From Cyanoderma ruficeps (taxonomy: Eukaryota > Chordata > Aves > Passeriformes > Timaliidae), in assembly GCA_008694505.1 (NCBI GenBank), contig VZDJ01007753.1, positions 12,025,709 to 12,089,708 on the forward strand: DNA of 64,000 nt, read 5' to 3'. Both the position numbers and the translations under genes were made by a program. Position 1 is the first letter of the stretch; each line of letters opens with the position of its first letter. The notes under the pieces are model-generated. The model worked only from the letters and a program-made list of their open reading frames with translations, was not told the origin of the DNA and made no database searches. This document shows positions 36,911 through 49,170 of the stretch, in pieces.

Positions 36911-39900
36911 GTTTTTAGAAAAAGAGTCCCTTTCCTTTAAAGGTTTTTCAGGAAGACTTGTCAGGGCACTAAGATTTTTGAGGTTTTTTGGCAGTGGTAT
37001 TCAGAAAGAGTCTTGCCTCATCCCCTTTATTCAGGGCTGAAATTGTTTGTTGCACACTTTCCTTGTGAATCACATTTCCGTAGTGACTCTCCTGTCTGAT
37101 TCTCTCAGCTGCCTCTGTCATTGTTTGCTGTCTTTGCACCCTCCAGTGGAACTGGATCACACACTTTTTTGTGACAGGCCCAGGGCAAGGATTTGAATAG
37201 GAAACAGGAAACATGGAGCACGTAGCTCCTGTTGACATCCTACTCAGCACTCTTATCACTGGCTGATTTAAGTGCTTCTTGTTGGTAACTACTGCTTTAC
37301 AGATTACAACTTTGAGAGATTTCTTAATCCATTTCATCCTGACTGATGGAAGATTGCACGTGAAGTGGACGCAAGACATGGGAGGAAAGGCTTATGAGAA
37401 GGGCCTCAAACTAAATTGCCTGTGTGTAATGAAACTGGCTTTATTCTACTACCCTGATTTTCTGCTGCACCAGTTAACAGTGACATATTGATTCCTTGCT
37501 GGTGCAGAGAACTGAGAGACTTTAGTGTTAAAAGCATCAATACCCAGCAGTGTTGTAGATATAGTTTAACAGGCTCAAAGGTAAAAAACAAACTCTTCTC
37601 TGGGACTGCAAGCAGAGATGAAGAGTGGGACAGCTTCATGATTTAACACCTTGCAATTTTTACATCGATGCAAGCTGCTACCATTCTTACTTAGTATCAT
37701 CTTACAGTCACTTTGCACCTGATGTAAATGACTGCTGACGACTGATAGTCACACCAGCCATCCAAGTATGATGTTAGTGAGGGTGTGTAGGCAAGTAACA
37801 AAAGATTCCCTCTGTTTTCCCCTGTCTGGAGGAGAGTAGAAGATGGACAGACACTTGATCTGCAAATAAAATCAGCCTCACTGAACATTTGGTATTGCTC
37901 CTTGAGGACAAAAATCAAAATGGGTTCTGGTGAGTATGGGGTTGATTATTTCTAATTAAGATTTATTGGCTAGTTACAAACACACTACTAGAAATCAAGG
38001 CATTTAGATTGGTACAATTTCATTTTAATTTTGTCTTGCTGCATTTTAAGTGGTCTTTAAATGGTGTATATGTTCTGAGCTGGATGAAATTTCCTAAATA
38101 GGATATATCAGCTCAATGCTTTTTAGCAACAAAGCAAAGTTCCTGTTTAGGGAACAGGACTCGGCAACACGTTCATAAAGCTTTATTATTGCTTCTAGAG
38201 AGAAGGGATAACCTTCCTTCCTACTTGCTGGTGTTCTTGTACCAAAAGCTGAACAGAAATGTTTTGCCACATTTTTTTTTTTTGCTTTTCCCTTTTCCTG
38301 CTTACCTTCTAGGGGACTTGCTTTATAAACAATAATATAATAGGGCTGGGAGGCCTTATACACACAGAGATTGGTCCCAGTGAAGACTATCTCCTCCGTA
38401 TGGCAGCATATGTTTCTGTGCATTTCCTGACAGAGCAGCCATCTCCCTGTGGCATTTAAGCATGGTATAATTAGCTGTGTACAGAAGCAGAGTGTTGATA
38501 ACATTTTGCTGGAAGAGTGCCATCAGCGTGACTGCTCTCGGTATTGGTTGCCGTAAGTAAGGCTGTCTGTGGAGAACAGTCACTGCAAATCTGTGGGCTG
38601 CTCTTGCACACCCTGAGCTCTCTCACAACTTTATCATTAGTGGTGCCTAGAGAGCAGTCCTTTGGGTATGGAATGTTTAACAGGAGAGAGGTTCTGGCCT
38701 GTTTGTTTAGCTATGTGTCTTCTTGATTGCAGTTTGACAGGATTGAGCCCAACTGCAGATTGGCATCACAACTGGTCTACTCCATATTCCAACATACTTG
38801 CTCCCTGTTCTCTCCCAGCTTCTGTCGGCAGTACAAGAGTTGAAAAAGAAGGAAAAGTGAAAAAACATCCAGGAATATTTCTCCTTAAAAAGTTCAGTCT
38901 CCTTCCTGCTTTCCCTATAATCAAATCTTCCTGTCTTTTTTGCCATTCTATGCAGACAGAAACCAAGGATTAGAGAGGACCATGCAATAACTACCCAGAG
39001 TGAGATATGAAAATAAGTTATACATGTGTGAAAATAAGCCTGTCTCAGAGACTACCCAAAAGCAGAGATTCAAAGAAGAATGCAGAAAATGTAGGGTTAC
39101 CAATCATGACTGGGGGGGGCAATTTCCATTTTTCTGTAAGCAATTACAAGTTGGTTTATAGGATTATAACTTCTTTATCCATTTTATGCTGTTTACAATA
39201 ACCTTGCATGTGCCATCATCCATGGAAACATCCTGTAGTCTTCTGAGTACTTTCAATCTGTTGACTTCTGTGATAATTGTAGAAGTCAATCCCAACAACT
39301 AATAATATTTTCTAATCATAGATGTACTGCTTTTGGGTTCCTATTTCTCAATTTTCAAAATTTCCTTCTGTGCTTACACATTGCTCAGCTTTCAGCAAAG
39401 CTGCTGAGGCACGTCTGTAACATCTGTGGGGAAAGAGGTGAAGAGTCAGTGCTGAGTTCTGAACCCACAGGTGTCTGCAGCAAAGCACTGTGATAATTGC
39501 CCTGTTTTATTCACTTACCAGTAGCCCTGAGTGCTGTGACTGTGTTCCTCCTGAACCCAAGCTAATACACAGCTTTGATCCCTTAGCATGCTGTGCTCTC
39601 ATTTTTTCAGCTCCAAGGACATCAGGCAAGGTGTGGGCTCGGTGTCACCATGGCCATAGTGCACTGATGTCCTGCTGGTGGCTGCTCTGTGCTCATGACA
39701 GACAGACAGACTGCACCAGCTCCTGCAGCCGAATATTCTTTAGCAGCAGAAGTACTGTCAGTTCTCCTATTCTGCAGGTAGTAGGGCTATATTATTTCAC
39801 ACACAGCCACAGCAGACACCCTGCCCAAGAGACATTCTTGTGCACTACCTTGTCATTGAATAACACAGATGGATTTTTGAAAGCAACAAAGGAGCCAAAA

Positions 39901-42900
39901 CTTTAGACTGGGAAAGGAGTTCTCTCTCTATTCCCCTGCCTTCACTTGAAATTTGTCAGGGCATCCAAAAGAAAGCTGAAGACCCACACTGGTTATTTCA
40001 ACTCAGAAGGGCTTACTGATGCTGAAGAAAGGAAGACTGAGTCCTTGAGGACCATGTAAAATCTATGCAAAATCTGTTTCATTATGCAAAGTGATACAGA
40101 TTTTAGAACAGAGTCCTTAAATGTATTTTGCTGAGGTACTAGTGGCAAAGACAACAGAGCAGCTCTTGCTTCTATATGTGTACTGGAAGAGGCTTTTTTT
40201 GTGCTATGAGTTTTCCCGTGAGTTTAAAACAACCTGTGCATCCCACCAGAGGCTGAGACCCCAAATAGTCTAGATCATGTATGGAAAGAGAGTGGCAGGG
40301 AGCATATGCCTACTTCTCTGTTTTATTTGCAGTCTAATCCTGGGGGAAGCATTTATTTTGACACCTTGCTTGGTTTGAATTTGGAGAAGCCATCAGGTCA
40401 AATGGGTGCAGTATTTCAGTTTGTTCTCTGTTTGTTAACACCTTCTGAATAAACCAGCACCCAGGAAGAGCACGTCTCATTGAATATTTTGTCTGTAGAT
40501 GTAGATAACTTTGGCCTGACCTTTCGTGATTTTGCAGTATTAATAATGGTTTCTTCTTTGCTGTGTGTGCAAATGTGAGTCTGACTGCCTCTATGTTCTC
40601 TGTGGTAGGTACATTTGCTGGTGTTGTGTGTTAATCCTAGAGTTTCTGTAATTTTTTTTTTTCACTTTATTCCCCAGCCCTCTTGTAACTCTAGAAACTG
40701 AGAAAATTAACTTTTAGAGAAAGAATGGCTGCAACCTCTGTAACAACAGAGCAGAAAAAATGGTAGAAAAGTATAAAATACTTCATTTTCTCAGAGGTTG
40801 TCAGTTCCTTGGAAAACCCCAGGGGTGCATAAAATTCTGCCTTTTGCTAGCAAAATCACTAAAGAAATGCCTGGGATTTGTGAAGGCAGAATGAAAAAAC
40901 AATGTTTTGGGGACGTCTGCTGGGACATTGACTGGAAAGCTCAGGAAAGGCAAGGTCAAGTCCTCTATGTGTCCTGCGGCTGTGAAGCAGGAATGCTGGC
41001 TTTTCTGAACTAATTGGAAAAGCACTCTGTGCCCCAGCACCCACCCTCACTGGTGTTAGTCTGGACTGCTGGTGGTGAACAGCCACGAGTGCCCAGCCAC
41101 ACTTTTCTTCACTTTCCACTTCACTTCTGCAGCACTCTCCTCCCCACACGGTCTTGCGCCGGAGTGCAGGGGCAGTTGGGCTCCATCTGAGGCACATTCC
41201 TTGGTCACACCATGGCACAAGGAGGTACAAAGAGATTTCCGGCTTTTCTGACCTGCAGTCTTGACAGGAAATAGAGTGGGGGGAAAGATAAAAACAACAA
41301 GAGAGCAAGTGAGGTTTTCTCAAGCCAGGGCTTCTCTGCCTTGAATTGGTTCAGATAGAAGAATGGGAGGAAGCAGCCTTTGAGAGGCAGGCTTCTATTA
41401 ATAACCTTGTTTATGTGATCCCAAGGCATTGTTGAAGGAATTTCTGCAGGCTGCAAGTTTCTTCTCTTATTGCTTAGGATTTACCCACCTCAGTTTTTTA
41501 CTTTACACCCAACAGAGAAATTTTACAGAACACTTCTTTGGGAGAGACTGTCTTTATCCCCCCTTTTCCCTACAACCTTTGGTGTCCTCTAAATAGGCGT
41601 GGAAATCCTCACATTGGTCATACTCAGACCTGAAAGAGTCTCCCTTTTTAGGCACAGTCCCAGCTGAGAAGCTTCCCTCCTTTCCGCTGCAGAGCAAGGA
41701 ATATTGGCATGTAATTGCAAAAGCCTTTCCGTGCCAGTTCTTCCCTCACCTGTGCTATTGGCAATTGTTTCCTTTAAGCCCTCCCTATTTGTTCCCACCA
41801 TAGCAGGCATTCAGAAGGGAATTGTGGTTGTTTGTTCCACATCCTTGTGAACTGCCATTGTTTGAAGCAGCCGTGGACAAAGGCTTGGAGAGTTAAAAAG
41901 GAATGTTCACCAGTAATTTTTGGCAGTACAGTCGAGCTGGAAAGAGCTGCTTTTAGATAGTGATGAATACTGTTTAGTGGGATATATTGTAAAGTAATGA
42001 GTTTGGGCCCTCTTTAGCCCTCTCAAAACCAGGCATCTGTGATAAACTACCCTGCTATCCCTTTATTGCCCTTTTTCCACCCTTTCCCCTTCTCAGAACA
42101 GTGATATATCCTACTATTCTGATATATTCTACTGATGATTACTGTATGTGCAAAAAAGATTTCAGTGATACAGCACATGGATGTTCTAAGCAAGTAGCAG
42201 GGTGTCTCCAGATCACAGTTCCCGAGGAGTCTGTGAGTATCCTTTATATCTGCTGCTATCAGACCAATCCTTTCACACCAGAGCAAAAGGAGTTTTCACC
42301 CTTCCCAGTGAGTGACTGAGGAGATGCAGAAGTGCACAGCTGTACTTGAAATGAGCATCTGAGTTTGGTAAGATGCAATCTTCAAGCTGCTGCTGAAGAA
42401 CTTTGAACACAATTGAATGAGATGGAAAAGACATTTACTTCGGTGCTGTTAGGATTGGAGAGCTTCTCTGCAGGATTTGGATTTCTTTTTTTTTAATCTT
42501 TGCTTTATATTTTATTGAGATACGTTCCATATTAAGTTAAATGGGCAGCTGCATTAATTCAGACATGCAGCTTCCAGAAGTCCCACAGTCACAGGAGTTT
42601 CTCTCTGCATTAACATATCTATGTTTAAAGCTAGGCTATCTCAGCAACTTTTAGAGAGATATACTGTATAATTTAACAGAGAACAGAAATGTCGCAAAAC
42701 AAAGAACTATGGTATGAGGGAGAAAGGAAGGAGAGAATATTAAGAAAATCCTCTAAAATAGTACATTTTCCCCAGAGCGAACTAGAGGAAAAACCCCACA
42801 GTATGCTCATAGCTCCAGCAACTACGTAAATTTGTGCCACTTTGAGGTCTGCTGGCAGCAGCTTCTCTTCAGTTTTGAAAAACTCAGAAACCCAAAGGCT

Positions 42901-45900
42901 GACAGCTCTTTGGGAATGGAGGCAAGAGCATGTTTGTAAGGACAAACATGCTACATTAAGTGCATCTGCTGTCTGGTGACCAGGCTTGTACCTGTGGTTT
43001 GGTATAGTGTGAAAGGTGAAGTCCATGCAATGTGACCTGAAGCCAGACCTACAAAGCTAGAATCATCTGGTAAAGCTTTTTTTTTTTTCCCTGTGCCTTC
43101 AGCTGCAGCCAATGTGAAAGATTTTTCAAAAGTAGACAAATATGTGTGAGTGCTGCCTTTGACTCAGTGTAGTGAGTGGGTGGCAGATATCTCAGGAATT
43201 CTTCCATGGTGCTACTTAAGATTATTTTAGAGTGCACCTGTAAAGATCTGGGACATTGGAAGTCTCATGTGTGTCCTCTCATGTGCCTCCTAGGAATCCC
43301 CCACATCCTAGAGGAATTGACTGTCTGAAAGGTTTACAAAAGAGCCCTTCCCATACGGCCTCTGCAGACCCCAGCCAGAGCAACTGTTCTGCTGGGGGGG
43401 GTGTGCTCTGTGCCTGGGCCCACAGGGAACCTCTAGGAAAATCCTGCCTTCCCCCTGCTAGTAATGACTAAGTGCTAGAGGCACTTTCCTGTATGTATTG
43501 ATGCTATGTCCTTTGAAGCCGCAGTTCCCACAGCGTATAAAGGCTGTATCCCTCCCTTTGATGCCAAATGAAGGCTAGGGTCACTGTATTTGACCTCAGT
43601 AACTCAAGGTTTGAAATGGAACAAAAAAGAGTCAGTAACCACTCAGAGTAGCCCATGAGGTTTGATCTTGTGTAATGTAATACTCCATGACAAGAGCTTC
43701 CACTGTTGCTGGAGGAAAGAGTGTGACATACAACACGGGCAATCTCAGTTCTTCACAACAGAGAACTGGGGCAAGCACAACTGTAGAGAGACTCAGTGAT
43801 AAACATCTCCTCTTATCCCATCTGTAAATCCCTTCAATGTTATAAAATTGCCACTACTGGCCCAGTAGCAGAATGTGTAAAGCCATCTGGCAAAATTAAA
43901 ATGAGTGGGATTTTCTTCTTTGTGCAAGGAAAATGCCCATAACAACAAACTCCACAGTGTTTCCAAACCGTTTTACATAGGAGAGGCTGTAAAGGGCACC
44001 TTCTCCAGCTGCTGGTGTACTAACTAGCAGTGCTGACTTTCATTTCTTGAATAAATCATTCTCATCTGGGTGATGATGCTTCCCTGGACTGTGGCGTTAT
44101 GCCATCTCATTTTCCATAAACCAGCCTGCAAACACAAAAGCTCTGGGTTGCTGCCCAAGTGTTGAACAAGGAGAAAATCAGCAGGTCTAATGTTGAAATT
44201 ATTGATATGATTTTAAAGCAGTCTTGTAAATACAGTGGAATTAGTCCTGTCATCTCAGTCAGAGCAATCAAAAGAGTCATTAAAGTTTAATAAAGTTGAG
44301 TGATTCATCTTTGCTGTAATATTTTCAAATAATTATCCTACTTAAGGTTTAAGCTCCTTGAGATTGTAGAATCTAGGCAGACGTGAGAAGGGCTGAGAAA
44401 CTCTGAATGCAGTGTTACCTCCTGTTACCTACTCTCTTCTAAACTAATACTAATTATAGTAGTATACTATTCCTACTAATACTCTTTTGCTGTGCTGAGA
44501 GTTATAAGCTCGTTCTTGGTGAATATGTTCAAGAAGCTACAAAACCCAGATGAATGCTTGGCCTGAACAGTCTAGGATCTCATTTCTGATGACTGTCCAT
44601 CACACCATGCCTCCTTGTACCCCTCTGGTGGCAAACATCCAATGGCCAGGAGTTCTGGGGAGCATGGCAGCCCCATCACATGCACAGTGATGCAAGGCAC
44701 AGTGCTGCCCAGAATCCTGCAGGTGTGGAAGGCAGCCCAGGGACACCTACAGCCTGGGAGAGAATATAGCTGTGCACCTCAGCTCTCTGGTACAGCAGAT
44801 GGTAACAGCCACTGTTGTGGTGTGTTCAATGGTTAGATGTTTCCAGAGCCTCAGGCTGCTGCTTTGCTTGGCTGAATTGCTTGGCTGAATTCCTCTTCGT
44901 GAATGTTTGTGTTTGAAAGAAATTTATTTTGAAGGGGGAAAATATGGCACAGATAACTGTCGTCACCAGAAGAAAGGAGTTTAAAGGCAGGTCCTTGTTT
45001 CTATCAACAATTAAAATACTCAGCAGGTTAGCGATTATATCTGTGTATTAAATAAAGCCATTCACTGTGAGCAGAGGGTGCACACTTCAGCTGATGGATG
45101 CTCATTAAGCTGTAGAGACTAATTTACTTACAAATGTTTCTCCAAGCCCTAAATAAGAGGCTTACAAACTGTACTAATGCCACATCTTCCTTTCCCTGGC
45201 ATAGAAGGAAGGGCTACGACACCGATTTATCAGAGACGGGAAAAACAGCCTCGGCTAAAACCTGAGTTAAAAAGTATGCCTTAGAGCACAAATAGGCATT
45301 TCAGGCATTCAGCTTTTAGTCGACCCGAACAGGAATGGAGTTCATGCAAAATTTTGGTCATGGGGTCAGAATGTACTGTCTGAATTTTTCTCTCTGTGTT
45401 TCACCCTAGGACAGTTACACATAATCCTTGGTGACGGATCACCATATCTATTTTGTTCTAATGGAGACTTCCTCCAGAAGGAATCCCATGTGGGTTTTTT
45501 TGTGCCCAGGCTGAAATTACATTTGTTGTAAGATGGGCTTTTTAACAGTGAAAACCTTTACTGTTTACTAAGAAGTGGGACCAGGCATCTTGATAAAGAC
45601 CAGACAGCTTATCTTGTTCCTCAGCACCTCAGACTGGGCTAGAGATAGGCACACACCCAGACCCAGGAGCACAAATCAGCACTGCAGTAATGACTCCAGC
45701 TACTTTGATAATGATTGCAACACACAAGGGCTAAGAAGTGACTGAAGAGCAGGTGGAGTGGCTTGTTCAGACCCCATCTCAGCCATTCTGCTGTCACAGA
45801 GGCACCAGCCTGGCTGGGTATGATTAACCACTTACAGCTCTTTCTTCGCACTGATGGAAAGTGATTCAGAACTGCGTTTCTCCCCTTTGAGCGAAGTAGA

Positions 45901-47675
45901 GAAAGTGTGTGGAGAAAACAGGCACCGCCTTGTTTTATTTCCTGATGGCTCCACAAAAACTGAACTGCCTGTGAAAAATATTCTACCAAGAATGAGGGAG
46001 AATTTGGCCTCAAATCACCCTGGTAAATCCGTAAACTAGATGGTCAGATACGTGTCTTACCCATGGCAGTCAGAGACTCAAATATGAGGCGTCTTTCTTT
46101 GAGAGCTGTGCACCCACTCTGCTAGTCCATGATTATCTAATATTTGTTGTATTGGACTGATAATGCAGGAAAACTGCCGTTCTCTTATGTGCACTCTGTG
46201 CTTGACCCTTAGCTAGAGAATTTTGCTTTTCACCAGGGAGATGGCATCTTTCTAGGTAGAATGGAAAATCCCTTTCTGGGGAAAACTGGTTCTTCAAATG
46301 TCAGACCTTTGTGTTAAGACGGAACAAAAATACATCCATGCAGCTCACACAGAAATTAGGCAGCACTGAATTGCAGTTATCTAGCTTTCCAATGGTGAGT
46401 TACATTTGGTTTTGGAAAGCACTGCATTCAGTGAAAATGGAAGTCTGTTAAGGCAGCCTCTGGATGCATGCATTTCTGTATTCCCAGTGCCTAAATATTT
46501 GCCATTTCCCACATGGGGCTGCTGACATGGCATTAACTTTCTGCAGGCATTCCCTGAAATGGCAGTCTGGGGACATTCAGCAAAAGGTTTAGTCTGGGTT
46601 ATGGAACCGAGTGTGCTCTGATGCTTGAATCAGCAAGAGAAAGGTTTAGGTCCATTGTCCCCACACAATTATTTCTTTTTTTTTTACTTTGTGCAACATG
46701 TGACTGCCAACTATATGCAAAGTAAAAGCTTTCCAGAGCAGTTTTAGGGTTTTATCTTCATTTTCAAATGTAGGAAAAGAAAAAAAAGCAACAAGCAGCT
46801 GAAGATGGTAGTCCAAGATTAAAACTTAGGATCAGCTTCTCAGTTTTTATTTGGTAAGGGGATTTTCTGGGTAGCTCGTACCCTTGTACGTTGATTTTCT
46901 CCTATCAGCTCCCATAGTTTTGATTTTGATGCTGTCCCAGCATATTTTGTTTTTTTTTGTCTCACCAGGAGGCAGAACATTTTGTCAAATGGAGTTTGGT
47001 TTTTCTACCCACATTGAGGGGTGGGTAGAAAATGCAGTGTTGGAAGATTCAGCAGGAACAACAGGCACCAAGCCTTTTCCTCCCTGATAAGCACCATGAA
47101 AAGGAAATAATCTTGACCCCGTAGAAGAATGACTGCATCATGAAAAGTGCCTGGAAATCATTGGCCAAGCAGCACAGAAAGGGAGCATGGAAACATTCCT
47201 GCTGTTCACACAGAACTGCTCCCCGTGTGCTCAGCTGGATGTTTCAAAAAGCAGAGACAGCTCTGTGTGATGCTTGAGAATTTATCCGTACAATTCCATA
47301 AGAACCGAGACAATTGTACTAGGAATTGCAGGCCCAATATTTATGTTCCAGGAATAGATGAGAAGAGAGAGTGCTTAGCAATGCTCCCCATCCCTGCCTT
47401 TTCCTGTATCCTTAGCTTCCATATAGTGGTGTCTGTTTATTTGACACAATCTAGAAAATGTAAACAGTTAGTTTAAAATTAGATAGAAAACCTCTAGGGG
47501 AATGATGAAATAGCAACATTGTAGATGGCTGCACTTATGATGTATGTTCACTTAGTAAAAGAGGCACAAAGATGAATGCAGTGGCTTGTTTATCACTCAC
47601 TAAGTGTATGTGAACAACTTGATGAAGTGACATGAGCATGATGTGCCATTTGCCAGCAATCTGTTCAGACTGCAC
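36911..47675. other. Long unique noncoding stretch, no gene seen
   Basis: Nearly 11 kb without a recognisable exon or repeat family. Poly-T runs occur near 38272-38283 and 43077-43089. A perfect 13-bp tandem duplication (TTGCTTGGCTGAA twice) sits at 44864-44889. AT-rich candidate conserved elements lie at about 44200-44340 and 45000-45290. The longer frames (36969-37379 minus, 39490-39906 plus, 40859-41323 minus, 45639-46013 minus) lack domains, and most are opposed by frames on the other strand. Confidence 0.55.
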
Positions 47676-47766
47676 CCTCCAGTGTCCCTGCCCAATAGAG
47701 TGGAGGTTGGAAGCAGACGATCTTCTTTAAGGTCCAATCCCACCCAAATGGTTGTATGATTCTTTA
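47676..47766 (+). mobile_element. Short CR1 LINE 3' tail
   Basis: The plus strand shows 'agtgtccctgcccaatagagtggaggttggaagcagacgatcttctttaaggtccaatcccacccaaatggttgtatgattct'. This is a diverged CR1 3' end in forward orientation, closing with a single octamer-like TGTATGATTCT. Only about 90 bp remain and there is no coding capacity. Confidence 0.8.
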
Positions 47767-49079
47767 TCTTTGGGAAATTAATTTATTGACAATTAAAATT
47801 TAAGTTTAATTATTAATTTGGGTAGTGGAAAACACAAAACACCAAACATTACAATAACACTTTCATCTGTTCTTGCTTAGGCTCAACTTCACTCTTTCAG
47901 TCCAGACTCCTTTACTCTCCCCAGGCAGCAAAAAGGGGATTGGGGTTTTGATCAGTGTGCAGTGATTTCTCCCTGTTACTCATTTTTGTCTGATATTTTG
48001 CCTCTTAGTTCTGTCTCATAGAGCTGCATGGAAAAGGACAAGCCCAGAACTGAGAAGCTGGTCCTGGGACTGAAGTGAAGTCTTGGCCATGGGGTTTTTG
48101 TGGGTTTTTTGTCCATCCACTAACCATAGCAGAGCCATCCTCACTGGTTGCTAGGTGATATTTTCATTATGTGGAGTCATAATTTTGTGTGAGAAGTGAC
48201 CTGAGCTGTGAACCTTTGAGGGAAAAAGCACAGGAAGCTGTGTGCAAGAGATGATAAATCCGGGGAAGCGAAGTAGGGTGGAGACAAGAGGAATATTCCA
48301 ATACCGTGAAGGTAATGATGACTGGCAAACTTTTCCCTATTGCCTATTAGCAAATATGTAGGATGGACACAGGTGTTTGAATCTACTGAGGCAGAAGATT
48401 GAAGATTTACTGACATCTGAACCTTAGATCCCTGGTGGGTACAGTTATCCTCTTATCCTTCTTCAGTCCCACTTCCTGTTTAGCCTGTTTTCAATTCACC
48501 CCTCCAAACCTATCACATCCCTGTAATCATCACGATTTCCTTGTCATGCTGCATCCTTGTCACTCTTGTCTCTTGGCTGGTGCTTCAGATATAAGATAAG
48601 ATCTCTGGGAAAAGAGGACATTGTTTTTATCAGGGTAATGCAGGGAAGGGTAGCACAATCCACAACTTAGGATTTCCAGAGGATGCAACATTATAAACGA
48701 GGCTGAATCCAAACTTCCTGTCATTCTGCATCCCCATATCCAGTCACTGGGATCTGCCACTCTGGTCCCAGAAAACTTGTCATTTTCAACTGAAAATTCA
48801 TAAAATCCAAATGTAGTTTCTAAATTGAAAGCTCGTGGAAGAGCAGCACTAAGAAAGCAGCCTGCCAAGCTGTGACTGTGCAGATAATGAGGGAAGGGAA
48901 CCTGGCCCCTTCAGAACTCCCTTATGCTCTTCTCTCCATCCAAACCCCGAAAACGTACTGGCATGTTTGTGGCAGGGAAACGGTAAATTACATTTTTTCC
49001 ACCCTAAGGTACAAGCTGCAGCAATCAGACCCCTGGGAATTCAGACTTCTTCTCCAACTCAGCTGGAAGGATTAATGCA
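47767..49079. other. Unique noncoding DNA
   Basis: An AT-rich start (TTAATTTATTGACAATTAAAATTTAAG and on) is followed by ordinary unique sequence. Frames at 48177-48416 and 48560-48868 (minus) have no recognisable product. Confidence 0.5.
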
Positions 49080-49170
49080 GCAGACTTGAGGGGGTTCCGC
49101 TTCAAATCCCAGCTCCCTTGCCTGCCTAATTACTTCCATGTGTATTTGTGCAAGGCTGCATGTTGTCTGG
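49080..49170 (+). repeat. Possible MIR-like SINE head
   Basis: The plus strand reads 'gggggttccgcttcaaatcccagctcccttgcctgcctaattacttcc', close to the MIR tRNA-derived head and its start of core (gggttcgaatcccagctctgccacttactagctgtg). TTCAAATCC resembles a Pol III B box. Only about 90 bp can be aligned by eye, so the call is tentative. Confidence 0.35.

Noticed and set aside
39490..39906. 138-codon plus-strand frame
   Set aside because: Cys/Ser-rich with no domain, and its start lies in ordinary AT-rich sequence. Nothing supports coding.
40859..41323. 154-codon minus-strand frame
   Set aside because: Cys/Ser/Pro-rich composition, overlapping frames in other phases, and no recognisable motif. 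It is most likely chance.
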